The notes beneath the pieces were generated by a model. That model saw only the letters and a program-made list of their open reading frames with translations. It searched no databases and was not told the DNA's origin. Made by a program: the position numbers and the translations under genes. This document shows positions 53,081 to 63,896 of a DNA stretch of 64,000 bases, in pieces. The stretch's first letter is position 1. Every line of letters begins with the position of its first letter. The stretch comes from Nocardioides pocheonensis (GTDB lineage: Bacteria > Actinomycetota > Actinomycetes > Propionibacteriales > Nocardioidaceae): positions 150,514-214,513 of the forward strand of contig NZ_RJSF01000019.1 of NCBI RefSeq assembly GCF_003725535.1, read 5' to 3'.

Positions 53081-53911
53081 ATGACCGACGTGACCGGGCA
53101 CGACCACCGCCTCGACTGGCGGCACGTGGAGGTCGACGGGCGCGAGGTGGCCTTCGCCGCGACCCGCGGGGAGGGGCGGCCGGTCGTGTTCCTGCACGGG
53201 TGGGGCCTCAACCACCGCAGCTACCGACACGCCCTCGGCGGTCTGGCGCGCCTGGGGATGAGCGTCTACGCCCCGTCGATGCCTGGCTTCGGCGGCACGG
53301 CGGATCTCCCGGCGGAGGAGTTCAGCCTCGGCGGCTACGCGCGCTGGGTCGACCGGTTCCTCACCGCGGTCGAGGTGACCGAGCCCGTCGTCCTCATCGG
53401 CCACTCGTTCGGTGGCGGCGTTGCCATCCAGCTCGCCCACGACGTGGTCGGCCGGGTCAGCCAGCTGGTGCTGGTGAACTCGATCGGCGGCTCGGTGTGG
53501 ACCGACCGGCAAGGCCGTGAGCGACACATGCGCGACCGACCGCTGTGGGACTGGGGTCTGCACCTGCAGGCCGACACCTTCTCGCTCCGCCAGCTGACCC
53601 GGATCGCCCCGGTGATCGTCGCCGACGCGCTGCCGAACGTGCTGCGGCAGCCGCGGTCGCTCTGGCAGGTGGGCCGGCTGGCGCGCGACGCGGACCTCGG
53701 GGCGGAGCTGAGGGAGCTGCGGAAGCGGCGGATGCCGGTCACGATCCTCTGGGGGCGTCACGACACGGTGCTCCCGCAGGCGGGGCTGGAGTCGATGCGC
53801 GCCGCCCTCGGCAAGCGGGCCGTCCGCACCATCGACGGCAGCCACAGTTGGCTGCTGGTCAACCCCGGGCGCTTCGCCGAGGAGCTCACGAACATCCTCG
53901 ACGTGGGGTGA
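53081..53911 (+). CDS. Alpha/beta hydrolase
   Basis: The 276-residue protein has the classic fold: HGWGLNHRSY, GHSFGG with Ser109, GRHDTVLP with Asp228 and DGSHSW with His255, a complete catalytic triad. The substrate is unknown; it resembles epoxide hydrolases and esterases of this group. ATG 53081 is the clear start. The long region divergent from the oxidoreductase may hold its promoter. Confidence 0.88.
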   Translation: MTDVTGHDHRLDWRHVEVDGREVAFAATRGEGRPVVFLHGWGLNHRSYRHALGGLARLGMSVYAPSMPGFGGTADLPAEEFSLGGYARWVDRFLTAVEVTEPVVLIGHSFGGGVAIQLAHDVVGRVSQLVLVNSIGGSVWTDRQGRERHMRDRPLWDWGLHLQADTFSLRQLTRIAPVIVADALPNVLRQPRSLWQVGRLARDADLGAELRELRKRRMPVTILWGRHDTVLPQAGLESMRAALGKRAVRTIDGSHSWLLVNPGRFAEELTNILDVG

Positions 53912-53936
53912 GTATCCGACACGCCGCTGCGCGACG

Positions 53937-53964
53937 CGTAGTACTCCGCATTCCGTAGTACTGT
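53937..53964 (+). promoter_or_regulatory. padR promoter with direct-repeat operator
   Basis: CGTAGTACT occurs at 53937-53945 and again at 53954-53962, a 17-nt period that spans the -35 to -10 region; AGTACT is itself palindromic. TACTGT (53959-53964) serves as the -10 box, 7 nt before ATG 53972. This layout suits autoregulation by the PadR protein. Confidence 0.6.
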
Positions 53965-53971
53965 GCACCGC

Positions 53972-54307
53972 ATGGACACCACGCAGCTGCTCAAGGGCGT
54001 GCTCGATCTCGCCGTGCTGGCGGTGGTCGACGGCGAGGACGGCTACGGCTACGACATCGTCCGCCGGCTCCGCGACGGCGGCCTGACCGAGGTGGGGGAC
54101 GCATCGGTGTACGGCACCCTGCGCCGGCTCTACTCCGCCGGGGCCCTGACCTCCTACGTCGTCCCGTCGGAGTCCGGCCCGCACCGCAAGTACTACGGCA
54201 TCACCCCGACCGGTCGGGCGCAGCTCAAGCAGCAGCGCGACGCCTGGGCGCTCTTCTCCGACACCGTCACCGGGATCCTCCAGCACCGAGAGGCAGTCAC
54301 CGCATGA
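53972..54307 (+). CDS. PadR-family transcriptional regulator
   Basis: The 111-residue protein starts MDTTQLLKGVLDLAVLAVV and has GYGYDIVRRLRDGG and GDASVYGTLRRLYSAGALTSY, the PadR winged-helix pattern. ATG 53972 fits a leaderless start; GTG 53963 is in frame but overlaps the -10 box. ATGA overlap with the next gene matches the common PadR-HAAS membrane protein pair. Confidence 0.9.
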   Translation: MDTTQLLKGVLDLAVLAVVDGEDGYGYDIVRRLRDGGLTEVGDASVYGTLRRLYSAGALTSYVVPSESGPHRKYYGITPTGRAQLKQQRDAWALFSDTVTGILQHREAVTA

Positions 54308-55431
54308 ACACCACCGACGCTCCGACCGTCGCCCCGGAGGTCCAGGAGTTCCTGACCGCCGTCCGTGCCCAGCTCGCCGACCTGGATCCCGAGGAGCAGC
54401 GCGAGATCCTCGACGGCCTCGAGGCCGACCTCACCGACCTGGTCGCCGAGCGGGGCAGGGGAGCGCTCGGCGACCCGGTCGACTACGCCCGGGAGCTGCG
54501 CACGGCGGCCGGCCTGGAGCCGCAGGTGGCGGGCGCTGCCGCACGCCGGCCCCTGGGGGAGCGGATCAACGGAATGCTCGACACCGTCCGTCAGCGCTGG
54601 CTGGCGGCGACGGCGACGGTGCCTGGCCGTCCGTGGGAGATCGCGGTCGCACTGCGGCCCGTGTGGTGGGTGTTCCGGGCCTGGCTCGCGGTGCAGCTCC
54701 TCGACGTCGCGGTCCACGCCCATCAGGCCCACATCTCCGGCCAGCTGGTCCCGCACCTGCGTGGATTCGGCGCTCCGGTGCTCGTCCTGGCCGTCCTCCT
54801 CAGTGTCCAGCTCGGGCGCGGGCACCTGTGGCCCGCGAGCCGGCGGGCCGCGACGGCGCGCCTCTTGATCGCCGGGTTGAACGTCTGCGCGGTCGTCCTC
54901 ACGCCGATGCTGGTCGGGCGCGCGCACCCAGCCTCGAGCGACGCGAGTACCTATGGCCGCGCCTACCAGAACGGCTATGCCGACGCGCAGGCCCAGTACG
55001 CCAGCCCCAAGAAGGGCCTGTACGCCGACGGCAAGTGGGTCAGCCAGATCTACCCGTACGACGCCCAGGGCCACCCGCTGGTCGGTGTCCAGCTGTTCAA
55101 CCAGATCGGCAAGCCGCTCGACGTCGTCTCCCAGCCGGAGTGCGTGTACGGACCGGACGGGCAGCCGACGGAGACGAGCCGGGTCTACTACCCGTGGAGC
55201 AACGGCGCCACCCAGGTCACCAACGTCTACCCCGTCCCGAGCCGCGTGCAGGCGTCTCGCGAGCGTGACCCGGCGGCCTTCGCGCAGGACCTGAAGCCGA
55301 CCGTCGGGCAGTTCCCGTTCCTGAGCGTGCCCACGGTGTCGCTGCCGGGCATCGAGCCGAGCAAGGCCAGGCCGGAGCCCGCGTCGTTCGACCCTGGTGT
55401 GCTGGTCCAGCCGAAGGACATCGGCTGCTGA
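54304..55431 (+). CDS. HAAS-domain membrane protein paired with PadR
   Basis: This 375-residue protein begins with a HAAS-like domain (LDPEEQREILDGLEADLTDL), as in proteins paired with PadR regulators. Two or more membrane segments follow (about residues 120-200), then a large C-terminal region with Tyr and Pro, such as YGRAYQNGYADAQAQYASP and SQIYPYDAQGHPLVG. The outer part is unusually long for this group. It may sense an extracellular signal and affect PadR. The function is unproven. Confidence 0.8.
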   Translation: MNTTDAPTVAPEVQEFLTAVRAQLADLDPEEQREILDGLEADLTDLVAERGRGALGDPVDYARELRTAAGLEPQVAGAAARRPLGERINGMLDTVRQRWLAATATVPGRPWEIAVALRPVWWVFRAWLAVQLLDVAVHAHQAHISGQLVPHLRGFGAPVLVLAVLLSVQLGRGHLWPASRRAATARLLIAGLNVCAVVLTPMLVGRAHPASSDASTYGRAYQNGYADAQAQYASPKKGLYADGKWVSQIYPYDAQGHPLVGVQLFNQIGKPLDVVSQPECVYGPDGQPTETSRVYYPWSNGATQVTNVYPVPSRVQASRERDPAAFAQDLKPTVGQFPFLSVPTVSLPGIEPSKARPEPASFDPGVLVQPKDIGC

Positions 55432-55463
55432 TCGGCTGATTTCTGCTCAGCGATCCCCGCTGA

Positions 55464-55469
55464 TAACCT
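55464..55469 (+). promoter_or_regulatory. rpsO -10 box
   Basis: TAACCT lies about 90 nt before rpsO. With TTCTGC 17 nt upstream as a weak -35 it would give a leader of about 85 nt, where S15 autoregulation often acts. Confidence 0.4.
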
Positions 55470-55559
55470 TGAGCGTTGCCGTCGATCGGCCGCGGATCAA
55501 GAGTGCCCGGGTGGATGTGCCCCGGCGCGCCGCGCAGCGAAGTGAAGAAGGGAGTCCAC

Positions 55560-55835
55560 GTGTCCATCGGTACCGACGCGGAGACCAAGAAGAAGATCAT
55601 CGCCGAGTACGCCACCGTCGAGGGCGACACCGGCTCCCCGGAGGTGCAGATCGCGCTGCTGTCGCACCGCATCTCCCACCTGACCGAGCACCTCAAGGAG
55701 CACAAGCACGACCACCACAGCCGTCGTGGCCTGCTGCTCCTCGTCGGCCAGCGTCGTCGGCTCCTCAACTACCTCGAGAAGACCGACATCGAGCGGTACC
55801 GCTCGATCGTGCAGCGCCTCGGCCTGCGTCGATGA
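55560..55835 (+). CDS. rpsO: 30S ribosomal protein S15
   Basis: The 91-residue protein is S15, a primary 16S rRNA binder: [38 protein letters not shown] and [19 protein letters not shown] 55560 follows AAGGGAG. The rpsO-pnp pair is conserved, with a hairpin between them. Confidence 0.97.
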   Translation: MSIGTDAETKKKIIAEYATVEGDTGSPEVQIALLSHRISHLTEHLKEHKHDHHSRRGLLLLVGQRRRLLNYLEKTDIERYRSIVQRLGLRR

Positions 55836-55840
55836 CTCTT

Positions 55841-55874
55841 GCGTGGCGGCTCGCCCCCGGGTGGGCCGCCTCGC
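55841..55874 (+). terminator. rpsO-pnp intergenic hairpin
   Basis: The 16-nt arms at 55841-55856 and 55859-55874 can pair with a few mismatches. In Streptomyces the rpsO-pnp intergenic hairpin is a terminator and RNase III processing site; this one is in the same place. Confidence 0.6.
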
Positions 55875-56056
55875 TACGTTCACCGCACAACTGAAGAGAA
55901 CCACCACCCACAGGAGCGGCCCGCGAATGCCGGCCTTTGGTAGTGGCCCCCGGACCTCGTACGAGCACCGTGGGCCTCGATCGAAGACCGGCCCCCAGCA
56001 GGGCAGGCGCCCAGCACGGGCTCGCGGCTCGCTCCGCGAAGAGAAAGGGAAACCCT

Positions 56057-58309
56057 TTGACTGAGGGACCCGTCGTTTCCGCCGTCGAGACCGTTCTGGA
56101 CAACGGCAAGTTCGGCACCCGCACCGTCAAGTTCGAGACCGGGCTCCTCGCCCGCCAGGCCGCCGGTTCGGTGACCGCCTACCTCGACGACGACACGATG
56201 CTGCTCTCGGCGACCACCGCCGGCAAGCAGCCCAAGGACCAGTTCGACTTCTTCCCGCTCACGATCGACGTCGAGGAGCGGATGTACGCCGCGGGCCGCA
56301 TCCCCGGCTCGTTCTTCCGCAGCGAGGGTCGCCCGGGCGAGGACGCGATCCTCACCTGCCGGCTGATCGACCGCCCGCTGCGCCCGACCTTCAAGAAGGG
56401 CCTGCGCAACGAGGTCCAGGTCGTCATCACCGTCCTCGCGCTCAACCCGGACGCGCCGTACGACGTGCTCGCGATCAACGCCGCGTCGGCGTCGACCCAG
56501 CTCTCCGGCCTGCCGTTCAGCGGCCCGGTCGGCGGCACGCGGGTCGCGCTGATCGACGGCCAGTGGGTGGCGTTCCCCAGCCACAGCCAGCTCGAGGAGG
56601 CCGTGTTCGACATGGTCGTCGCCGGGCGGGTCACCGAGACCGGTGACGTCGCGATCATGATGGTCGAGGCCGAGGCCACCGAGCAGACCTGGAACCTCGT
56701 GCAGTCCGGCAAGCAGGCGCCGACCGAAGAGGTCGTCGCGAGCGGCCTGGAGGCGGCGAAGCCGTTCATCAAGCAGCTCTGCGAGGCGCAGGTCGAGCTG
56801 GCCAAGCAGGCCGCGAAGCCGGTCCAGGAGTTCCCGATCTTCCTCGACTACGAGGACGACGTGTACGCCGCCGTCGAGGCCGCGGTGAAGGACGAGACCG
56901 CTCAGGCGCTCACCATCGCCGGCAAGCACGAGCGCGAGGACCGGCTCGACGAGATCAAGGCCGGTCTCCTGGAGAAGGTCGGCGGCCAGTTCGAGGGCCG
57001 CGAGAAGGAGATCGGCGCGGCGTTCCGCTCGCTGAACAAGGCGCTGGTCCGCCAGCGGGTGCTCCGCGACAAGGTCCGCATCGACGGCCGTGGCCTGACC
57101 GACATCCGCACGCTGTCGGCCGAGGTCGGCGTGCTCCCGCGGGTGCACGGCTCGGCGCTGTTCGAGCGCGGCGAGACCCAGATCCTGGGCGTCACCACGC
57201 TGGACATGCTCACCATGGAGCAGAAGCTCGACACGCTCTCGCCGGAGACGTCGCGGCGCTACATGCACAAGTACGTCTTCCCGCCGTTCTCCACCGGTGA
57301 GACCGGTCGGGTCGGCTCGCCGAAGCGGCGCGAGGTCGGTCACGGCGCGCTCGCTCGCCGGGCGCTCCTGCCGGTGCTCCCGACCCGCGAGGAGTTCCCG
57401 TACGCCATCCGCCAGCTCTCCGAGGCGATGGGGTCCAACGGCTCGACCTCGATGGGCTCGGTCTGCGCGTCGACGCTGTCGCTGCTCCAGGCCGGCGTGC
57501 CGCTGCGTGCGCCCGTCGCCGGCATCGCGATGGGCCTGGTCTCCGACCAGGTCGACGGCGAGACCCGGTACGTCGCACTCACCGACATCCTCGGCGCCGA
57601 GGACGCGTTCGGCGACATGGACTTCAAGGTCGCCGGCACGCGTGAGTTCGTCACCGCGCTCCAGCTGGACACCAAGCTCGACGGCATCCCCGCCGACGTG
57701 CTGGCCGGCGCCCTGACCCAGGCTCGCGACGCGCGCCTGGCGATCCTGGACGTGATGGCGGAGGCGATCGACGCTCCCGAGGAGATGTCGCTGCACGCGC
57801 CGCGGATCATCACCGTGAAGATCCCGATCGACAAGATCGGCGAGGTGATCGGGCCCAAGGGCAAGGTGATCAACCAGATCCAGGACGACACCGGCGCCAA
57901 GCTGTCCATCGAGGACGACGGCACGATCTACATCGGTGCGACCAACGGCGAGGCGGCCGAGGCGGCCCGCCAGGCGGTCAACCAGATCGCCAACCCGACG
58001 ATGCCGGAGGTCGGCGAGCGCTACCTGGGCACGGTCGTCAAGACGACCAACTTCGGTGCGTTCGTCTCCCTGATGCCGGGCAAGGACGGCCTGCTGCACA
58101 TCAGCAAGCTGCGGGCGCTCGCCGGCGGCAAGCGGGTCGACAACGTCGAGGACGTCGTCTCGGTCGGCCAGAAGATCCAGGTGCAGATCGGCGAGATCGA
58201 CGACCGGGGCAAGCTGTCGCTGGTTCCCGTCGTCGAGGACTCCGGCTCGGAGGCCCCCGAAACCGCGGCGGACGACGCCGCCGAGCCAGCCGAGTCGTCC
58301 GCAGAGTGA
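56057..58309 (+). CDS. pnp: Polyribonucleotide nucleotidyltransferase
   Basis: PNPase degrades RNA from the 3' end and can add tails. The 750-residue protein has two RNase PH domains, then KH ([20 protein letters not shown]) and S1 ([18 protein letters not shown]). I chose TTG 56057: no ATG or GTG lies near the expected N-terminus, and AAAGGGA is 7 nt upstream. A 221-nt gap separates it from rpsO. It is coupled by GTGA to an M16 peptidase. Confidence 0.95.
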   Translation: MTEGPVVSAVETVLDNGKFGTRTVKFETGLLARQAAGSVTAYLDDDTMLLSATTAGKQPKDQFDFFPLTIDVEERMYAAGRIPGSFFRSEGRPGEDAILTCRLIDRPLRPTFKKGLRNEVQVVITVLALNPDAPYDVLAINAASASTQLSGLPFSGPVGGTRVALIDGQWVAFPSHSQLEEAVFDMVVAGRVTETGDVAIMMVEAEATEQTWNLVQSGKQAPTEEVVASGLEAAKPFIKQLCEAQVELAKQAAKPVQEFPIFLDYEDDVYAAVEAAVKDETAQALTIAGKHEREDRLDEIKAGLLEKVGGQFEGREKEIGAAFRSLNKALVRQRVLRDKVRIDGRGLTDIRTLSAEVGVLPRVHGSALFERGETQILGVTTLDMLTMEQKLDTLSPETSRRYMHKYVFPPFSTGETGRVGSPKRREVGHGALARRALLPVLPTREEFPYAIRQLSEAMGSNGSTSMGSVCASTLSLLQAGVPLRAPVAGIAMGLVSDQVDGETRYVALTDILGAEDAFGDMDFKVAGTREFVTALQLDTKLDGIPADVLAGALTQARDARLAILDVMAEAIDAPEEMSLHAPRIITVKIPIDKIGEVIGPKGKVINQIQDDTGAKLSIEDDGTIYIGATNGEAAEAARQAVNQIANPTMPEVGERYLGTVVKTTNFGAFVSLMPGKDGLLHISKLRALAGGKRVDNVEDVVSVGQKIQVQIGEIDDRGKLSLVPVVEDSGSEAPETAADDAAEPAESSAE

Positions 58310-59604
58310 CGCTCGCCGCCGAGCAGAAGCCCGGCACGACCCGCACCCTCATCGAAGGCGTCCGCAGGACGGTCCTTCGGGGAGGGCTGCGGGTCGTGAC
58401 CGAGCACGTCCCGGGCGTCCGCTCTGCGGCGATCGGCGTGTTCGTGGGCGTCGGCTCGCGCGACGAGAGCCCGGCGCTCAACGGGGCGTCGCACTTCCTC
58501 GAGCACCTGCTCTTCAAGGGCACCGACACCCGCTCGGCGATGGACATCTCCTCGGCGCTGGACTCCGTGGGTGGCGAGTTCAACGCCTACACGGCCCGGG
58601 AGTACACCTGCTACCACGCGCGGGTCCTCGACGAGGACCTGCCGATGGCGGTCGATGTCCTCGGTGACATGACGACCTCGTCGCTGATCGCCCCGGAGGA
58701 CGTCGAGGCCGAGCGCGAGGTGATCCTCGACGAGATCGCCATGCACGACGACGACCCGGACGACGTCGTGCACAACCTCTTCGCCGCCCAGGCCTGGCAC
58801 GGCACGCCGCTCGCCCGTCCGATCGCCGGCACCACCGAGTCGATCCAGGCCCTCACGCGCAGCCAGATCAACCGCTACTACCGCTCGCGGTACGTCGCCC
58901 CGGCCATGACCGTCGCCGTCGCCGGCAACGTCGACCACGCGGCCGTCGTACGCCTCGTCAAGAAGGCTTTCTCCCGGCGCGACTTCCTCGCCGACGTCGA
59001 CGCCCGCCCGCTGCCGCCGCGGCTGGCCGCCCGCCCGCGCGCGACGAAGCCGGGCGACGTGCGCACCGGCCGCGCGTTCGAGCAGGTCAGCCAGGTGCTC
59101 GGCATGCGCGGCATGACCCGCTCCGACCAGCGTCGCTACGCCCTCGGGGTGCTGAACGCTGCGTTCGGGGGCGGCTCCTCCTCACGCCTCTTCCAGGAGG
59201 TGCGCGAGCACCGCGGCCTGGCGTACTCGGTCTACTCCTTCGCGACCAGCTACTCCGACGCCGGCATGGTCGGCGTCTCCGTCGGGTCGCTGCCCAGCAA
59301 GTCCACCGAGGTGCTCGAGGTGATCCGCGGCGAGCTCGCCCGCGTGGTCGACTCTGGGCTCACGCAGGAGGAGCTCGACCGTGGCCGCGGCCAGATGCGC
59401 GGCGGCCTGGTGCTCAGCCTCGAGGACACCGGCTCACGGATGACCCGGCTCGGCGAGGTCGAGCTCTTCCAGGAGCGCCTGCTCTCGCTCGACGAGGTGC
59501 TGGCCCGGCTCGACGGCATCACCCTGGACGAGGTCAACGAGCTCGCCGCCGAGCTCTTCAGCCGGCCCGAGACGCTGGCGATCGTCGGACCGAACGGCAG
59601 CTAG
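58306..59604 (+). CDS. M16-family zinc peptidase
   Basis: This 432-residue protein has HFLEH (His63, Glu66, His67), the inverted zinc motif of M16 peptidases, and EREVILDEI, which supplies the second acidic ligand region. It is homologous to mitochondrial processing peptidase but its substrate is unknown. GTG overlaps the pnp stop; pnp-M16 is a conserved pair in actinobacteria. Confidence 0.93.
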   Translation: MTLAAEQKPGTTRTLIEGVRRTVLRGGLRVVTEHVPGVRSAAIGVFVGVGSRDESPALNGASHFLEHLLFKGTDTRSAMDISSALDSVGGEFNAYTAREYTCYHARVLDEDLPMAVDVLGDMTTSSLIAPEDVEAEREVILDEIAMHDDDPDDVVHNLFAAQAWHGTPLARPIAGTTESIQALTRSQINRYYRSRYVAPAMTVAVAGNVDHAAVVRLVKKAFSRRDFLADVDARPLPPRLAARPRATKPGDVRTGRAFEQVSQVLGMRGMTRSDQRRYALGVLNAAFGGGSSSRLFQEVREHRGLAYSVYSFATSYSDAGMVGVSVGSLPSKSTEVLEVIRGELARVVDSGLTQEELDRGRGQMRGGLVLSLEDTGSRMTRLGEVELFQERLLSLDEVLARLDGITLDEVNELAAELFSRPETLAIVGPNGS

Positions 59605-59703
59605 GCAACATCCTCGCCACCCGGGCGCGCAGTCGTCCTGGGCTGCGGCGCGAGCGGCGTGCTCCGCCTGGTCATCACGACGCGATCACGGCAGCCGCGG
59701 CGG

Positions 59704-60777
<1,074 letters not shown>

Positions 60778-60806
60778 CGCGGAGCTCCCCGACGGGACCC
60801 GGGTGG

Positions 60807-60849
60807 GCGAAACGTCTGTTTCTGCACCTTCGTGCAGCGCACGTTTTGC
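60807..60849 (+). terminator. Compound inverted repeat after dapB
   Basis: Inner arms CTGCAC (60822-60827) and GTGCAG (60832-60837) enclose loop CTTC; outer arms GCGAAACGT (60807-60815) and ACGTTTTGC (60841-60849) match with one mismatch. A T-containing stretch follows. It could end dapB transcription. Confidence 0.55.
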
Positions 60850-60932
60850 GTCTTCCCCTCGGGTGGTGAAGGGCGCGAGGGTGTCCCCGAGGACCCCTCC
60901 CAGGTCTCGCTCACCGCTCGGAAGGAACCAGC

Positions 60933-62546
60933 ATGCGCACCCGTGCTCGTCTCGCTGCCCTGGCCGGTACGGCCGCCGCAGTCACCGCACTCTCCGGTCT
61001 GGCCCCCGCCGGACCGGCGGCCGGATCGGTCTCCGGTGACCACGACTCGATCGTCGCCACCGCGCTCGCAGCCGCGCGTGCACACGTCGCCGCGACGCGG
61101 TTCGGCGCGGACCAGAAGCTGCGCGCCGTGGGCACCGTCGTCGACGCCAACGGCACGTCCCACGTCCGCCTGGACCGCACGTATCGCGGGCTGCAGGTCG
61201 TCGGGGGAGACCTCGTCGTGCACCAGACGCGCGGGCAGGCCTGGAAGGGCGTGAGCCAGACCCTCCGCCAGCGGATCGCGCTGAGCACGGTGCCGACGGT
61301 GAGCCGGGCCGCGGCCGAGGCAGCGGCGGTCGCTCCGAGCGCAGTCACGAGCAGGATCTCCGGCGAGCAGGCGCGTTCGGCGACCCTGGTCGTCGACGCG
61401 ACCGGTGCGCAGCCCCGGCTGGCCTGGCGCGTGATCAGCGACGGGACGCAGGCCGACGGCACGCCCAGCCGGCTGGCGTCGTACGTCGACGCCCGCACGG
61501 GCGCCGTGCTCCGGGCCGAGCAGCAGATCGAGACCGCCGACGGCTCCGGCCAGTCGCTCTACAGCGGCACGGTGCCGCTGCAGCTCACGCTGTCGGGCAC
61601 GACGTACCAGCTGAAGGACCCGACGCGCGGCAACACCTACACGACCGACATGGGCAACGCCTCGGACAGCTCGCTGTGCCAGCTGCTCGGCTGGGGCTGC
61701 AAGGCGGGCACGCTGTTCACCAGCCCGGACAACAGCTTCGGCAACGGCTCGACCAGCTCGCGTGAGTCCGCCGCGGTCGACGCGCAGTACGGCACGAACA
61801 TGACCTGGGACTTCTACAAGACCACGTTCGGCCGCAACGGCATCTTCGGCAACGGCACCGGCTCCTACAACCGGGTGCACTACGGCTCGAACTACGTCAA
61901 CGCCTTCTGGGACGGCACCAAGATGACCTACGGCGACGGTGACGGCACCAACTACGGACCGCTCACCTCGCTCGACGTGGCCGGCCACGAGATGTCCCAC
62001 GGCGTCACGGAGAACACCGCGGGGCTCAGCTACAGCGGAGAGTCCGGCGGCCTCAACGAGGCCACCTCGGACATCTTCGGGACGATGGTCGAGTTCTTCG
62101 CCAACAACCCCAGCGACCCGGGCGACTACCTGATCGGTGAGCAGTTCGACCTCAAGAAGCACCTCGGCTTCCGGCGGATGGACAACCCCGCCTCCGACGG
62201 CAGCTCGGTGAACTGCTGGAGCTCGACGACGAAGAACCTCGACGTGCACTACTCCTCGGGCGTGGGCAACCACTTCTTCTACCTGCTCTCCGAGGGATCG
62301 GGTGCGAAGACGCTGAACGGTGTGTCCTACAACAGCCCGACGTGCAACGGCTCGTCGGTCACCGGGATCGGTCGCGACGCGGCGGCACGGATCTGGTACC
62401 GCGCGCTGACCGTGTACATGACGTCGAGCACGAATTACTCGGGTGCGCGCACGGCGACGCTCAACGCCGCGAAGGACCTGTACGGCGCGGGCAGCACCCA
62501 GTACAACGCGGGTGCCGCGGCGTGGAGCGCCGTGAACGTGGCCTGA
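60933..62546 (+). CDS. Secreted M4-family (thermolysin-like) metalloprotease
   Basis: The 537-residue precursor has a signal peptide, an FTP-like propeptide (about 40-200) and a thermolysin-type catalytic domain: His352, Glu353 and His356 (GHEMSHGVTEN) and Glu376 (GGLNEATSD), with DVHYSSGVGNHFF near the active site. All zinc ligands are present. GGAAGGAA precedes ATG 60933. It would digest extracellular protein as a nutrient source. Confidence 0.93.
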   Translation: MRTRARLAALAGTAAAVTALSGLAPAGPAAGSVSGDHDSIVATALAAARAHVAATRFGADQKLRAVGTVVDANGTSHVRLDRTYRGLQVVGGDLVVHQTRGQAWKGVSQTLRQRIALSTVPTVSRAAAEAAAVAPSAVTSRISGEQARSATLVVDATGAQPRLAWRVISDGTQADGTPSRLASYVDARTGAVLRAEQQIETADGSGQSLYSGTVPLQLTLSGTTYQLKDPTRGNTYTTDMGNASDSSLCQLLGWGCKAGTLFTSPDNSFGNGSTSSRESAAVDAQYGTNMTWDFYKTTFGRNGIFGNGTGSYNRVHYGSNYVNAFWDGTKMTYGDGDGTNYGPLTSLDVAGHEMSHGVTENTAGLSYSGESGGLNEATSDIFGTMVEFFANNPSDPGDYLIGEQFDLKKHLGFRRMDNPASDGSSVNCWSSTTKNLDVHYSSGVGNHFFYLLSEGSGAKTLNGVSYNSPTCNGSSVTGIGRDAAARIWYRALTVYMTSSTNYSGARTATLNAAKDLYGAGSTQYNAGAAAWSAVNVA

Positions 62547-62565
62547 CCTCTCCCCAGGCCAGGAG

Positions 62566-62597
62566 ACGAGGGTCCGTCCGGAGGGGCGGGCCCTCGT
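62566..62597 (+). terminator. Hairpin at the 3' end of the M4 protease gene
   Basis: ACGAGGGTCCGTCC (62566-62579) pairs with GGGCGGGCCCTCGT (62584-62597), counting two G-U pairs, around loop GGAG. It lies between convergent genes and may serve both. Confidence 0.7.
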
Positions 62598-62612
62598 CGT
62601 CGTCCCGGAGCC

Positions 62613-63164
62613 TCAGCCGAGTGCGGTGTGCAGGCGGACCTGCTTGACCTGCACGGTGCCGTCACCGGTGAGGTCGAGGGTCCGGTGCGCGCCGTCGGGC
62701 GCCCAGCCCGCCTCGGTGAGGAAGGAACGGGCCGCGTCGTCCTGGGCGGCGAGCCACGTGACCGCGCGCGTGAACCGGTCGGCCCGGAGCGTGTCCACGA
62801 CGGCCTGGACCAGGCGCGACCCGTGGCCCTGGCCCCGCTTGTGCGGGTCGACCGTGAGGTCGGTGACCTCGCCGTCCGCCAGGGGGTCGCAGTCGGGGTC
62901 GGCGGCCGGCCCGGTGAGGGCGAAGCCGGTGACCAGGTTGCGCTCGAGGGCCACCAGCACGCGGTTGCGGGCGTCCGGCGGCCGGGTCAGGGAGGTGCGC
63001 CAGTGCTCGGCAAGCTCGTCGACCGACATCGAGTCGAGCAGGTCGGGCGGCAGGATCCCGGCGTACGACGCGCGCCAGGCCCGCACCTGGACGGCGGCGA
63101 TCGCGGGTGCGTCGTCGCCCCACGCCACCCTGCAGGAGACGTCCGCGCTCGCCGGTCCGGTCAC
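62613..63164 (-). CDS. GNAT-family acetyltransferase
   Basis: The 183-residue protein has LTVDPHKRGQGHGSRLVQAV, the acetyl-CoA site, and WRASYAGILPPDLLDSM. The acceptor is unknown. GTG 63164 overlaps the kinase stop (GTGA), so the two are translated together. Confidence 0.85.
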   Translation of the reverse strand: MTGPASADVSCRVAWGDDAPAIAAVQVRAWRASYAGILPPDLLDSMSVDELAEHWRTSLTRPPDARNRVLVALERNLVTGFALTGPAADPDCDPLADGEVTDLTVDPHKRGQGHGSRLVQAVVDTLRADRFTRAVTWLAAQDDAARSFLTEAGWAPDGAHRTLDLTGDGTVQVKQVRLHTALG

Positions 63165-63787
63165 GGAGCCATCCAAGCAGGCAGGTCCGCGAGGTCGACG
63201 ACGAGGTCGGCCCGGGCCGCCGTGCCGGCGACCAGACGAGCGTTCGGCTCGTCCGTGCGCTCGACCCACGCCCGAGCGGCGTCGGGCGTGCGGCCGTGGA
63301 GCACGTGCCGGAGCTCGAGGCGCCGCCGCCGTTCCTGGTCGTCACCGGTGAGGAACCAGCACTCGTCGAGCAGGTCGCGTACGCCGCTCCATCCCGGGGT
63401 GTCCAGCAGGACGTAGTTGCCCTCGGTGAGCACCCAGCGGTGCTCGGGCAGCACCGCGATGGCGCCGGCCAGGGAGAGCTCGCGGTCGCGGTCGAACGCC
63501 GGCGCGTACACCGCCCCGGCATCGGCGCGGAGCCGGGCCAGCAGGGCCAGGTAGCCGTCGACGTCGAACGTGTCGGGGGCGCCCTTGCGCTCCAGGCGCC
63601 CGAGGCGGCGCAGCTCGTCGTCGTGGAGGTGGAAGCCGTCCATGGGCACCACGATCGCTGCGGGACCGAGGGCGTCGGCGAGCCGGTGGGTGAACGTCGA
63701 CTTCCCGGCTCCCGGCGCGCCGCAGATCCCGAGCAGCACGCGCCGGTCGCGGCCGAGGCGGCGTACGCGCTCGAGCAGGTCCTCCAC
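63161..63787 (-). CDS. P-loop nucleoside or sugar kinase-like protein
   Basis: This 208-residue protein has Walker A GAPGAGKST and VPMDGFHLHDDELRRLGRL and RKGAPDTFDVDGYLALL, matching the YggC/uridine-kinase-like group of putative nucleoside or pantothenate kinases. The substrate is not established. GTG 63787 has GGGAG upstream. It is divergent from the paaA-like gene. Confidence 0.82.
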   Translation of the reverse strand: MEDLLERVRRLGRDRRVLLGICGAPGAGKSTFTHRLADALGPAAIVVPMDGFHLHDDELRRLGRLERKGAPDTFDVDGYLALLARLRADAGAVYAPAFDRDRELSLAGAIAVLPEHRWVLTEGNYVLLDTPGWSGVRDLLDECWFLTGDDQERRRRLELRHVLHGRTPDAARAWVERTDEPNARLVAGTAARADLVVDLADLPAWMAP

Positions 63788-63859
63788 GGCGCCAGTCTCC
63801 CAGCCGCCCGATCGAGCGGAGGCCACCACCCGGGCATTACACCTGCACCGTCGCGCACC

Positions 63860-63889
63860 GTGTGATCTGTAACACTCGTGGGTTAGGCT
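63860..63889 (+). promoter_or_regulatory. Operator-like palindrome and -10 box for the paaA-like gene
   Basis: GTGTGA-N4-TAACAC (63860-63875) is an inverted repeat with one mismatch over the -35 region. TAGGCT (63884-63889) ends 7 nt before GTG 63897. Confidence 0.5.
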
Positions 63890-63896
63890 CCTCGTC

